From the NCBI GenBank assembly GCA_029961685.1, contig JARWKL010000004.1, positions 32,803,645 through 32,867,644 on the forward strand: a stretch of 64,000 nucleotides of DNA, written 5' to 3'. Origin of the DNA: Aristolochia californica (lineage: Eukaryota; Streptophyta; Magnoliopsida; Piperales; Aristolochiaceae). The position numbers and the translations under genes were made by a program. Of the stretch, positions 32,665 to 42,520 are shown in pieces. The notes beneath the pieces were generated by a model, which searched no databases, was not told the DNA's origin, and saw nothing but the letters and a program-made list of their open reading frames with translations. Within the stretch, counting starts at the first letter, position 1; each line of letters starts with the position of its first letter.

Positions 32665-33178
32665 TGATAGGTTCTTCCCTTGCCATGGATCGAGTCACCC
32701 TTCTTTCCTCTCTTCCCTCCATGGATGATCTTGACGTTGGAAGAGAATTCTTGTTTCTTGAACGAGTAATGGTGGAACTCAATTAGAACGAAGGAGCTTT
32801 GGAGGAAGCTCAACCTTGGACCTCAAAGGGAGAAATCCAACCTAGACCTCTGAGGGAGAATCTGACCTGTAATATATAATTTTCTCAATACTTGCCTCTC
32901 TTCTCCTTCATGTCCCCCTAAATAGGGTTGAGGACGAAAATACAAAGATGACCCATAGGTCAAGTGGTTCACACCACATTACACTGAACCAACCCAAACT
33001 AAACCAAACCAAATAAAGTAAACCAAATCGGGTTCATGCCACATTACATTGAACCAACCCAAACTAAACCAAACCAAATAAATTAAACCAAACCGAATTG
33101 AAATTACATGAAAAGTAAATTGACATAATTTAATTCCTATGCCTATGGATAACTCGTGATGCTATGGAGTCCATAACA
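32665..33178 (-). repeat. Gy-H 5' LTR (514 bp)
   Basis: Minus strand TGTTATGGACTCC at 33178 to CCTATCA at 32665. A tandem duplication of about 65 bp ('ggttcatgccacattacac' unit, roughly 32965-33095) explains the extra length over the 3' LTR. The duplication CAGTG follows. Confidence 0.92.
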
Positions 33179-33183
33179 CAGTG

Positions 33184-34300
33184 GTCGGTATGGATGAGGA
33201 AGGGACGACCCCAGAGATATGGCCTCCAGTGCTGAATGGCTTTGGCTAAGCCAATAAGTTCACGCTCATAGGCCGCGAGTTTGTGATGATGAATGGCTAA
33301 GTGTCTACTGAAATACGCAATGGGATGCCCCTGCTGCTGTAGAATGGCCCAGATGCCCCCCTCAGATGCATCACATTCAATAATAAAGAGATCCTCAAAG
33401 TTCGAAAGTTGAAGCAGAGAGTGGACGCTAATGCCAGCTTGAGTTGATAAAAGGAGGAGGCTGCTGCCTCGGACCATGCGAATGCATGACGTTTCAGTAA
33501 GCTGGTCAGTGGTGCGGCGAGCTGGCCATAATCTTGGATGAACTTGTGGTAGTACCCCGATAAGCCCAAGAAGCCTTTTAACGATGTTGCTGAATGTGGA
33601 GTAGGCTAGTCCACAATGGCTTGGATCTTGGAACTATCCACTTGGACGCCGGTGGCAGAAATGACATGGCCCGAATAAGCTACCTCTGAAGCACCAAACG
33701 AGCATTTGGAGTGCTTGAGGAATAGTTGGTGTGCACGTAGGAGTTAAAACACCGTACACAAGTGCTAAATGTCGCTCTCCCAAGTGTGGCTGTAGATCAA
33801 AATATCATAAAAGAAAACAAGGACATATTTCCATAAAAGGGGCCGAAATACCTCGTTCATGAGGGCCTGGAAGGTGGAGGGGGCATTGGAGAGCCCAAAT
33901 GGCATGACCAGAAATCGAAATGGCCATGGTAAATACTGAAGGCTGTCTTCTCCACATCGGGCGGGTAGACTCGGATCTGATGGTAACCGGAATGTAAATC
34001 CAGCTTTGTAAAGAAGTTGGCACCATGGAGTTTGTCCAAGAGCTCATCTACCATGGGTATCAGAAATTTGTCCTTGAAAGTGTGTGCATTCAGCTCTCTG
34101 TAGTCGACACAAAAGCACCAAGTCTGATCTTTCTTGCGCACTAGCAGCACCAGAGAAGAAAAAGGGGACCTGCTGGATTGAATCAGGGCTTTTTCAAGCA
34201 TCTGTTGGCATTGCTTCTCGATTTCATCCTTTGGGACGTGCGGGTAATGGTAGGGCCGGCGAATGACTGGCTCTGTGCCCAATTTCAGCCGGATGCGATG
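33184..34300 (-). pseudogene. Gy-G RNase H and reverse transcriptase
   Basis: RNase H at 33184-33480: FIIECDASEGGIWAILQQQGHPIAYFSRHLAIHHHKLAAYERELIGLAKAIQHW. The connection SGYYHKFIQDYGQLAAPLTSLLKRHAFAW is at 33480-33569. RT fingers and palm at 33857-34282: [58 protein letters not shown], then a frameshift after [16 protein letters not shown]. The catalytic motif is FFYDILIYS (first Asp codon GAT changed to TAT). It is inactive. Confidence 0.88.
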
Positions 34301-34880
34301 GTCATAGGTTCAGATGGGAGGAAGTGACTTCGGCTCTCTAAACAAGTCCACAAATTCAGAGATGAGGGACTGCAAGCTGCTGCTGTCTGAGGTGGTGACC
34401 TGTAAATTCTGGAGTGTGCAGCGAGCGGGGGCATGAGTGCCATGAAGAGTGAGCTCTTGCTGGCCGGAGGTGAAGGTCATGGTGAGGGATGTGAAATCCC
34501 AAAAGATAGGACCCAGCTGTTGAAGCCACTTGATACCCAAAACTAAGTCAAACCCAGCGAGAGGAATGACGAAGAAATCGGCCTCAAATGGATGGACTTC
34601 AATATCAAACTGGATTGCTGAACATACTCCAAGACTGCAAAACTGAGAGGCCAGAGTTGTGTTGCACGGGTAAGCCCAGCTGCTGTGCGGCTGTCTGGCT
34701 AAGAAAGTTATGGGTGCTGCCCGAATCAAACAAGGCAACGAGCATGAGATTGTGGATGACAGCGTGGACCTGCATGGTGTTGGTGTTGTGCAAGCCGGTC
34801 ATGGCGTGGAGGGAAATGGCAGGTTCCTCCACCGCTGGCTCGTCTTCGGTGTCGGAAAGGTCACACTCTTCCAGATCACC
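34301..34880 (-). pseudogene. Gy-G protease
   Basis: Minus strand: LMLVALFDSGSTHNFLSQTAAQQLGLPVQHNSGLSV (34605-34800), with an intact DSG. After a short frame break comes FEADFFVIPLAGFDLVLGIKWLQQLGPIFWDFTSLTMTF (34310-34620). The LQSLISEFVDLFREPKSLPPI linker to RT follows. Only a small frameshift near 34630 separates the two open pieces. Confidence 0.87.
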
Positions 34881-35967
34881 CCCTTCAAGACAAAATAGCC
34901 TTTGGCATTGATGGCCGGGATGATATTTTTCATCACAATTGAAACAGAGGCCTGGAGCGAGCCGTTGTTCCTGGTTGGCTTTAGAGAGGCGTTTGATGAA
35001 TTGGGGAGGTGGCGTGGTGGTTGAGGGCTGTAAGGGAGGAGTAGTATTGGTTTGGGTGCAGGAAATTGGGGGGAGCAGGGGGAGGTGCTTGAGTGGGACG
35101 TCCTGACCAGGGGAGTCTTCTGCCAAGGGAGTCTCTCAGGATGCGTTGTTTGGATCCAACGATCAGGCCAAATTCATGGCATGGTCGAGAGTGGTTGGGG
35201 CCAGTAATGCAACCTCAATGCGGAGTGCCTCAACCAGGCCTGCTGTGAACAAGGGGACATACTGGTTGGGATGCACCAAGTGAGTGGCATGAGCCAGCTT
35301 TTCTTGGAAGGATTTGTGGTACTGTGCTAGCGACCAGATTGTTTGAGGTTGACTAAGTCCCCAAGAGGGCAGTGGCGGGCAGGGGGTCCGAACCGTAACA
35401 TGAAAGAGGCTCTAAAAATCTCCCAATCATACAGAGGATTCTCATATCGGAACTGATGATACCGCAGGAGCGCTTCGTCAAACATGTGGTAGGCAGCAAG
35501 TGGATGTCAGTCCTCGGGCTGAGTTTGTTGGTGCCAAAAGAATTGGTCGCACTTATGCAACCAAATGAGAAGGTCCGAAGACCCATCAAAGTTTGGAAAG
35601 TCCAATTTGGCGTACCTTGGCACCGAGGAAGGGGTTGGTCCTTGGGCCCCTATGGATGTAGGGTGTGGGGGACGGAATAGGGGGGGGGATTGTGGAGTGA
35701 AATGAAAGTGAGGTTGGGCAAGGGGGGAGGAAGAGATTCCTAGCTGGGTGGGAGGACGTGGGTAAACTTCATCCATCAGGGCCATCAGTTGCTGGATAGA
35801 GAGAGTGTACTGCTGTTGTTGCTGCGGGGCAGAGTCTTGGAGAGATAGAAGTTACTGTTGGAATGAGTCAAGTTTGACCTATGTGCTTACACGTTGTGCC
35901 TTCAAAAAATTTTGGATGTCATCAGAGGAAGAGGAATCACCAACAGTCGTTCGGTCTGATACCACGA
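34881..35967 (-). pseudogene. Gy-G gag and zinc knuckle
   Basis: From the right: LVSDRTTVGDSSSSDDIQNFLKAQR just after the primer site TGGTATCAGAC (35954-35964), a Gln-rich stretch encoded by 'tgttgttgctg', the proline linker (35600-35785), capsid entry SVPRYAKLDFPNFDGSSDLLIWLHKCDQFFWHQQTQPED, capsid core (35200-35500) and tail. The zinc knuckle LCFNCDEKYHPGHQCQRLF (about 34900-34960) keeps all ligands and leads into an acidic linker and EEPAISLHAMTGLHNTNTMQV. Confidence 0.87.
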
Positions 35968-36367
35968 TGTTAGGTTCCCTTGCCATGGATATTGTCACTC
36001 GGCATTCCCCTTGAGGTTCCAGTTTATAAGATGGAGAATGGCGTGAAGAAGCCTCCTTGGCGTCATTGATTTGTTGAAGAGCTCAGAGGTAGATAGAGTG
36101 ATGAGTGTGTGTGGGAAGAGGAGCTCAGTGAGAGCATTAATCTATCTTGCCTATTGTATTCTAACTTAGGTAAATGCTTGCCTTCATTTCAATATTGTCC
36201 TCCTTATAATCCAAGGAAGGGATGCTGGCCACACTAACACTTCACGCCCAGATTACAAGGGTTCCCCATGATTAATTACAATAGTACCTCTCATGACTTA
36301 ACCTGAATCTAACAACAATTAAGTCATATGCCTGGTAGAGACTCTTGATGCTATGGAGTCCATAACA
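35968..36367 (-). repeat. Gy-G 5' LTR (400 bp)
   Basis: Minus strand TGTTATGGACTCC at 36367 to CCTAACA at 35968. It pairs with 25419-25885 but lacks about 67 bp between 'gctggcca' repeats, most simply a slip between these short direct repeats. Confidence 0.9.
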
Positions 36368-36664
36368 AATTAATTGTAATTTCTCATACCTTATTCCCTT
36401 GGTTTGGGCTAAATGTTTTGCATCCTTAATCCTTTTATTAAGGAGGACGGGTAGGAATGAAACTCAAGCATTGAAGTCAAATTAGATTAGCAGGTCGGAT
36501 TGTCCCTCTCTGAGGTCCAAGGTTGAGCCTCCTTCAAGGTTTCTTCTATCCCCAAACTATTGCACGTTCGAAGCACAGAAAGGTTCTCCCTTCATCAATT
36601 GCAAATATGGAGGAAAGAGGAGAAAGGAGGGTGACCAGATCCATGGCAAGGGCATCTCCTAACA
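36368..36664 (+). repeat. Gy-R 5' LTR, right piece, with primer site
   Basis: Continues the LTR begun at 25333 and ends CTCCTAACA at 36664. The primer site TGGTATCAGAC follows at 36668-36678. The LTR end encodes MEERGERRVTRSMARASPN. Confidence 0.82.
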
Positions 36665-37597
36665 TCGTGGTATCAGACAAGACCATTCTTAGGGATTCCT
36701 CTTCCCAGGCTGATTTGCGTCAATTTGTGGAGAAGTTGCATCATACCGTGGAGGAAAATCGAAATCGTACTGACTCTGCAATATCCTCCTTGAGCGACAC
36801 TCTGCAACACCTACTCCATTGAGTGGAGGAAGCCTTTGCTCGGGGTCCTACGCCACCGGGCAGTTCCAGACTTCCGGCCAAGCCACTTCTTCCCCACCCA
36901 CCCCCACCACCTCTGCGCCACCAATCTCCCACAACCATGGGACCCCATGCACAAGGCCACAATATGGTGCCTAGGTATGCCAACCTTGACTTTCCTACCT
37001 ATGACGGGTCTACGGATCCTTTGATCTGGTTACACCACTGTGATAGTTCTTTTATTACCAAAGAACGCATGTTGATGATCGAGTCCATTTATCTGCCTTC
37101 CATATGCTTGATGAAGGGCTCCTATGGTACCAACAATTTCATTCGGAGCATCATGTTAATGACTGGGATTTATTTCAAGAGTACTACATGTTGAGGTTTG
37201 GCCCTCCTGCGTGTAGCAACCCCTTGGGGGATCTGGTGAATTTGAAATAGACAGGGACTATTGAATTGTATCAGAAACAATTTTAGGAATGCCTGGCCCG
37301 CGCCAGTCAATTTGTGCCTCCTTCCCAATATGTTAATTTATTTACTTCCGGGTTAATGGAGGCCTTGTGCTTGGAAGTAGAACTGCATGACCCTCATGAC
37401 CTGGCCCATGCTATGAACCTTGCAAGGACTATAGATAGCAAACAACGTGTCCTAAAGGAGTCTCTAGTCCCCAGACCATCTAAGTCAAGCAGGGCGCCCA
37501 CCAGTGCCCCATCATCCCATTCAGCCCCTCCACGCCCTGGGCAAACTTCAGCACCACATGCTGACAATTCTATCTCCACTTCACCCGCAAAATATAT
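36607..37597 (+). pseudogene. Gy-R gag
   Basis: Starts at ATG 36607 inside the LTR: MEERGERRVTRSMA, then IVVSDKTILRDSSSQADLRQFVEKLHHTVEENRNRTD and a TGA at 36822. Linker and capsid entry at 36823-37060 (PPPPPLRHQSPTTMGPHAQG; MVPRYANLDFPTYDGSTDPLIWLHH), a frameshift, then FTSGLMEALCLEVELHDPHDLAHAMNLARTI (37314-37440). It ends in the ISTSPAKYI tail, where Gy-S begins at 37598, before the zinc knuckle. Confidence 0.87.
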
Positions 37598-38538
37598 TGT
37601 TATGGTCCCTAGCCATGGATCTAGTAACTCGGTGAGTTGAATATGAATCCAGCACTGTTTGAGGGTTTCTTATCACATTTTTTGTGAAAATAACTCTCTT
37701 ATACTTCTCCTTTCACGTTAGGATTGAAAAGGATTTTGCTTTTCTCAATTATAGAGGCAACCAGCAAGTTAAAGGACTGTTTAAGCACTCAGAAATGAAA
37801 CCCCTCTTTTATAATTCACGTCAAGAGGGTTTTACTTGCTGTAATGACTCAAGAACAACCCCTTTCCCTATATTGAATTCATTCCCCTTCAAAAGGAGTT
37901 TCCTTTTCTTAATTATGAATGAACTCAACTAGTCAAGGAAGCACCTTGAGGCCCCAACGTGCAACCCCCTTTCTTATGGCGCAGGTCAAGGTAGGGTTTC
38001 CAATTTCATGCAGCACTGGTTCCTTACGTAAAAGAGAAACATAAATCTAATCTCAATGCTTGGAATAAGATTAGCAAATACCTCTGGACATCAACACCCA
38101 ACCAGAAACATGAACTCATCCTCCTTCCTGGGTAGACTCACGTCAAGACCTCTCCTTTTCTGAAATTTCCGTGAAGAGGTAGTCTTTCCCTTGCAGCTCG
38201 GAATAGAAGGGTGCTTCCTGTTCTTCTTCCTCCCACGATCTCCTCAAAGACTCTCCAATGGATGCAACAAACCACCAAAGAGAGTTCAAGCCAAGAACCA
38301 TCGAATAGGGAGCCTATCAATGACCTAATTACTCTAGTTTATGCTAATTCTGAACTTCCTTTATTTCTCCATCCTTATCCCTTAAATAGGGTAATTAACA
38401 TTAACATAGGTTAGGGTTATTAAAAGCCAATTCTACCCCTACCTTTAAGTCTTATTACAAATCAATAAAATTCAAAATTAAAAGAAACATAAATAATAAA
38501 ATTAAAGTAGATGACTCAGTGTTATTGAGTCCATAACA
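37598..38538 (-). repeat. Gy-S 3' LTR (941 bp)
   Basis: Minus strand TGTTATGGACTCAATAAC at 38538 to GGGACCATAACA at 37598. The same family as the LTR at 53924-54688 and the Gy-U LTR at 55455-56796. The inner end keeps 'actagatccatggctaggg' (peptide TRSMAR), the LTR-coded gag leader. No gene lies in it. Confidence 0.87.
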
Positions 38539-38574
38539 TCTGCCCCCCCTTGGAGATCGAGCTTGTCCTCAAGC

Positions 38575-39590
38575 TCGGACGCTGGGTAGACCTGGTGAAA
38601 GTTGTCGAGCTGCTCCCATGCTGTGTAGTTGTGGCCGATTGCTGCCCAGTAATGGCATGCAAGGAGATGTCCGGTGGTTCTTCCTCTATCATATCCTCTG
38701 TCACCTCGATATCCTCATTTTCAACCTTATTGATCAAAAACAATCTTTTGCACTGATGCCCGGCCTGATATGGTTAATCACAATTGTAACACAGATTCTT
38801 AGCCCTCCGTTCCGCCATCTCAGCACTAGTCAATTTTTTTATATAAGGAGGTGTAGGATGACTAGATCTCCTATCCCCTGTCAAAGTAATACCCGGGTTG
38901 TTTCTAGGAGGAATGCGCTCCTCTTGCCCCGTGGATGGAGCGCTCCGCTCCCCTGACAATGGAGGTAGTCTGTGCTGTGCCTTGTGTCATAGTTCTAAAG
39001 CATGAGCTATATTCATAGCGCTGGATAAGTCAACAGGTGCATAGAGCTCCACCTCAAGTTTTAACGCCTCAGTCAAGCTTGCTATAAATAGCACAACTTG
39101 CTGATCCACTTGTACCTTACTTCTTGCTCGTGCTAATTTTTCTTGGAACAGTTTTTGATATTGCTCCACGGCCCCAGTTTGGCGGAAAAAAACCAAATCT
39201 CCCAAAGGGTTGCTATAAGCCGGAGGACCAAAATGGAGAGAGCACAGTCGCTTAAATTCATCCCAATCTACCATGTTTCTATCAACCTCAACAAGTTGGT
39301 ACCAAAGTTGTGCTTCCCCAAGTAAGTGGAAAACAGCCACGTTGACTCAGTCATAGGCTGGGACTCGCTAATGGCTAAAATTTATTTCGCATCAATACAG
39401 CCATATCAAAGGGTCTTCTGAACCATTATAAGTAGGGAATTCCATTTTAGTATACCTCAGAATAGTGCCTCCCCCTGGTAGAAGTGTCCCCTCGGAATGA
39501 GGGGCCCTTGCTGTCCCGAGAAACTCATGCACCTAGGAAATTCTTCTCCCCCTTTGTTATACGAATGGGTCCCTCCTCTCCAGATGTTGG
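38575..39590 (-). pseudogene. Gy-S gag and zinc knuckle remnant
   Basis: Minus strand. Capsid core at 38987-39340: MAVFHLLGEAQLWYQLVEV, FKRLCSLHFGPPAYSNPLGDLVFFRQTGAVEQYQKLFQEKLARA, LFIASLTEALKLEVELYAPVDLSSAMNIAHALEL. Upstream capsid entry (39350-39480) matches MEFPTYNGSEDPLIWL with stops. The tail TPPYIKKLTSAEMAERRAKNLCYNCD starts the zinc knuckle at about 38760-38860. The acidic linker EEEPPDISLHAITGQQSATT is fused to out-of-frame chromodomain tail at the deletion point. Confidence 0.85.
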
Positions 39591-40412
39591 GGCCTATCTT
39601 GTGGGGTTTTTAGGCCCTGACCATGACCTTCACAAAGGGCCAGCGTTAGATCACCTTACATGGAACACGTGCTACTGTGTCCTACACACTTTAGGCAGTT
39701 CAGGTCCAGAGCGCCGAGCTCTGTAAGTTATCTCAATTACTTACAAACTTTGAAGATTTATTTCAAGAACTACTGCTCTTCTGCCTATTCGCCACTGTGA
39801 TCACCGCATCAGATTGAAACTGGGGACAAAACCTGTGGTGGTTCGGCCTTACCATTACCCCCACTTACAGAAGGATGAAATTGAGAGAGAGTGCCAAAAT
39901 ATGCTCGCCCAGGGAATTATTTAGCCCAGCAGGTCTCCTTTGTCATCCCCGATGTTACTGGTAAAAAGACATGACAAGTCCTAGAGATTTTGTGTGGACT
40001 ACAGGCAGCTCAATGCTAACACAATTAAAGATAAATTTCCCATTCTCGTGGTGGATGAGCTGTTAGATGAGTTACATGACACCACTATATTTACAAAGTT
40101 GGACTTGAAGTCAGGTTATCATCAGATTAGAGTTCATCCTTCAGATGTGGAGAAGACCGCGTTCTGCATGAACATTGGGCATTTCAAGTTCCTAGTGATG
40201 CCATTTGGTCTCTCCAATGCACCATCCACTTTCCAGGTCCTCATGAATTTAGCTCTATCTTACGGAAATATGTTCTAGTCTTTTTTGATGATATATTGGT
40301 GTATAGCAAACTTTGGGACAAGCACCTTCAGCACCTTCACCATGTATTTACTCTCCAACGTTCACATCATTTGGTTTTAAACAAGTCCAAATGTTCTATG
40401 GGCACACCTGAG
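39590..40412 (+). pseudogene. Gy-J protease end and reverse transcriptase, first part
   Basis: Begins with the LGPILWGF... end of protease and the VQSAELCKLSQLLTNFEDLFQE linker in broken frames. RT follows: [91 protein letters not shown] (39994-40278). After a 2-codon loss and frameshift comes [26 protein letters not shown] with both catalytic Asp residues intact, then KSKCSMGTPE, where Gy-I begins. Confidence 0.87.
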
Positions 40413-40828
40413 TGTTATGCATGCAATAACATTATTATTTTAGTTGTTTTCTTTAATTTAATTTATTTTATTTCAGTTTTAGGTCATAGGGATATTTTTG
40501 GAATATTTTATTTATAGGGGTATTTTAAGAATATTTTATTGTAAACCCTAACCGGGTGAACCCTATTTAAGGGGTAAGAGTAATGAGAAACACAAACATT
40601 AAAGTATTAAGAATTAGGTTAAATGTAGCGTAAAGAGGCATGAGATCACCTTCTTGATCTCGAGGTTAGGGTTTTCCTCAAAAATCCACGTATTCTCTCA
40701 TCTTCCATTGATCTTCATCTTCCCCATGTCTTCCTACTATCCCTACGGTAATGCCTGGAAGACCCATAAACCGTGGCAGATCTCAAATCCTCCCAAAGAA
40801 TCCACGTGTCAGATCCGGGACCGTAACA
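40413..40828 (+). repeat. Gy-I 5' LTR (416 bp)
   Basis: TGTTATGCATGC to GACCGTAACA. The U3 end holds 'tatttaagggg' (about 40563), a TATA-like box. The end codes for [13 protein letters not shown]...[10 protein letters not shown], which in the 3' copy reads through the primer site (NNWYQ), so this family also starts its protein in the LTR. In this copy the primer site contains TAG. Confidence 0.9.
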
Positions 40829-40851
40829 ACTGGTATTAGAGCGGGAACACA

Positions 40852-41373
40852 ATGGGTTATTCTATACCCCAAGAAAGATGGATTTCTATGGGTAAGGAAT
40901 TGGAACAAATACGAGCACGATTAGATGCTTCCATTGAATGTTACGCAAGGGAGGAACTCGTTGCTTCAGCAAAACAGGTCACACGACCTCAAATCTCCAA
41001 CCACATAGGTGCACAAGAGGTAACAGAAGCTATCTCGGACGAGGCAACAGGCCAAGGGCTGGAAAAATCAAAATTTTCATCCCATATACCGGCCGAAGCA
41101 CCTATGGCAGGTTTGGGGGCGACCCCAAACCCCTTATCACGGGAAACCAGAATTCCACTGGCGACGGCAATAACATTGGCCAGCGGAGAAGCCCCTAAGG
41201 GGTGTTGTTCACCATCGGAGAAAGTTCTACCGGCAACCAACCGTAACACCTTTCCGACTGGGTCCGTCGATCTGGCAAGTAACATGGCGTGGAGCACAGG
41301 GGGGAGAAAGGACGACGGGAAAAATGGGCACCAGAACGCCTCTCGAACCAGGCAACGGAAAATCCTCCAGTAG
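40852..41373 (+). CDS. Gy-I open frame of 173 codons (possible Gag N-terminus)
   Basis: ATG at 40852, ten bases after the primer-binding site and in frame with the LTR-coded leader, so the true start may be at 40727 in the LTR with the primer-site TAG as a later mutation. The N-terminus (MGYSIPQERWISMGKELEQI, then RARLDASIECYAREELV) looks helical and could form a short coiled coil, comparable in position to the DLRQ coiled coil at the start of other Gag proteins here. The rest is low in hydrophobic residues and rich in Ser, Thr, Ala and Pro. No capsid or zinc-knuckle motif is seen. I do not recognise a family. The frame may be a degenerate gag. Confidence 0.45.
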   Translation: MGYSIPQERWISMGKELEQIRARLDASIECYAREELVASAKQVTRPQISNHIGAQEVTEAISDEATGQGLEKSKFSSHIPAEAPMAGLGATPNPLSRETRIPLATAITLASGEAPKGCCSPSEKVLPATNRNTFPTGSVDLASNMAWSTGGRKDDGKNGHQNASRTRQRKILQ

Positions 41374-42052
41374 GGACACTTCGACTTCCTCTTGTGGGCC
41401 ACAAGAGGAAGAGGAGGCACTGTCGGAGCCATAGGCGAAATTTCCGCAAGGCGTCTCTGTTCCGGGGGGCTGAGAAATGGAGGTTCTACGTATCGGCAAT
41501 GCTCCCAGCAGCGAAGCCCCAACGGGCTTCTCTTCGCCACTGGCAAAGCACGAAATTTCTTTGACGCCGTAGGCGACTTTTTCGCAAGGGATCTCGGTTC
41601 CGGGGGGCTGAGCAACAACTATTCACATGTTTTTGAGAGCCCTCTGTCTCGGAAACTATCCAGGCGGTGAAGCCCCTATGGGCTACAATTCGCCACTAAA
41701 AAATTAGGCGACTCCGTCGGTGCCATGAGAGAGGAAGGAGACGGCCGCTATCGTTGGGATCGGCAGGAGGATTCGGCAGGATTTTGATTTTCGACTAACC
41801 ATCGGCGAAATTTCCGCCGAAGGAAGAAGATGATGCCAATTCAAATTTTCCTAAGTTAGGAAAATTTCATCTGTGCACGAAGCTCAGTCGCGTGCTGGAC
41901 CGGGTTCCTGAACCGAGTCAACCCAGGTTAACTCGGACCAGGCCAAAAAAAAAAAAAAAAAAAAACTAAAATTTTGGGCGTCGAAAGGGGGGGTCCTAGC
42001 TATCACAGGTGCTACTTCGACACCGGTAGAGATGTTGGCATACAGATACTAC
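41374..42052 (+). other. GC-rich non-coding body of Gy-I with A-run
   Basis: It contains imperfect repeats of a 'cgcaaggcgtctctgttccggggggctgag' type (about 41450-41480 and again near 41585-41612) and of 'ggcgaaatttccgc' (about 41430 and 41812). A run of 20 or more A lies at 41946-41966. Open frames on both strands here share the repeats and have no recognisable domain; I treat them as non-coding spacer of a non-autonomous element. Confidence 0.6.
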
Positions 42053-42473
42053 TATTATGGGACATCCTGGTTATGGGCCTAGGTTAAGTACCTATGTCTT
42101 CCGTTCCTAACATGCCGGTCTTTTAGGTAGCATTGGCTAGGTGCTTAACATTTGGTATCAGATCCAACCCTCGGTCGCAAATTCGATTCTCAGCAACGGT
42201 GTAGAGGCTGGATTTAAATACTGGTAGGCCGTAGGATAAAAACTTGGGTTAGGCCAGTGTCACTACGTCGCGCGCAAAGGTTGGATTAAAATACAGGTAG
42301 GCCGTAAGATAAAACCCGGGTTGGGCCTGTGTCATTGCGTCGCCGTGGTCGTCGGCTCGAGAAGGGGGGGTGTGATGTTATGGGACATCCTGGTTATGGG
42401 CCTGGGTTAAGTACCTATGTCTTCCGTTCCTAACAGGTCAGTCTTTTGGGTAGCATTGGCTAGGTGCTTAACA
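42053..42473 (+). mobile_element. TRIM-b, complete miniature LTR retrotransposon (421 bp)
   Basis: Two 98-bp LTRs (42053-42150 and 42376-42473), a primer site TGGTATCAGA (42153-42162), a T-arm-like motif aaattcgattctcag, two imperfect copies of a 'ggttggattaaaatacaggtaggccgtaagataaaa' type unit, and the purine tract gaaggggggg tgtga just before the 3' LTR. The target duplication ACTAC is perfect (42048-42052, 42474-42478). The 5' terminus is TATTATGG, decayed from TGTTATGG. No coding capacity. It is inserted in Gy-I. Confidence 0.95.
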
Positions 42474-42520
42474 ACTACTTCCAAGCTTGAGGACAAGCTC
42501 GTCTTCCAAGGGAGGTGTAA

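Larger units (their letters stand above)
27544..33178 (-). mobile_element. Gy-H, Ty3/gypsy chromovirus with TRIM body between LTR and gag
   Basis: A family 1 element inside Gy-G with perfect CAGTG duplication. The 3' LTR is 27544-27992 (449 bp); the 5' LTR is 32665-33178 (514 bp), longer by a 65-bp tandem duplication. Order on the minus strand: LTR, TRIM body plus TRIM LTR (32360-32664), Gy-H primer site and gag (31200-32358), protease, RT, RNase H, integrase, chromodomain. The catalytic RT motif is intact, but other stops exist. Confidence 0.92.
25419..36367 (-). mobile_element. Gy-G, Ty3/gypsy chromovirus split by Gy-H
   Basis: A family 3 element on the minus strand. The 3' LTR is 25419-25885 (467 bp), the 5' LTR 35968-36367 (400 bp). 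The 67-bp size difference is a stretch between two copies of 'gctggcca' in the 3' LTR. Pol: 25886-27538 and 33184-34880; gag: 34881-35967. Gy-H sits in the RNase H region with the perfect duplication CAGTG (27539-27543, 33179-33183). Confidence 0.9.
25333..37597 (+). mobile_element. Gy-R, Ty3/gypsy 5' part, split by Gy-G
   Basis: A plus-strand family 3 element. Its 5' LTR starts at 25333 (TATTATGGACTCC, first dinucleotide decayed), runs to 25418, is interrupted by Gy-G, and resumes at 36368-36664 (383 bp in all). It is followed by primer site, gag and then Gy-S. Protease, polymerase and 3' LTR are not found. The two LTR halves join sensibly, but the duplication around Gy-G is poor (GCTTA versus AATTA). 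Confidence 0.8.
37598..39590 (-). mobile_element. Gy-S, deleted long-LTR gypsy element
   Basis: A family 4 element, minus strand. It has a 941-bp 3' LTR (37598-38538), a short internal part and no 5' LTR. Just inside the LTR the purine tract and the end of the chromodomain tail (LEDELDLQGGADVMDS equivalent) are joined near 38625 to the protease/zinc-knuckle linker, so RT, RNase H and integrase are deleted. Gag follows to about 39590, where plus-strand Gy-J protease begins. Confidence 0.85.

Noticed and set aside
25414..36372. A 5-bp target duplication around Gy-G
   Set aside because: The flanks GCTTA and AATTA share only the last three bases; I infer insertion in the Gy-R LTR from LTR continuity, not from the duplication.
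37598..38538. Small open frames (up to 82 codons) in the Gy-S LTR
   Set aside because: The stretch is an LTR pairing in family with 53924-54688; the frames are not conserved between the copies.
40989..41618. A 209-codon minus-strand open frame in the GC-rich part of Gy-I
   Set aside because: It is antisense to the Gy-I frame and made of the local imperfect repeats (SPPEPRSLAKKSPTAS-like segments recur). No known domain; better explained by high GC content.
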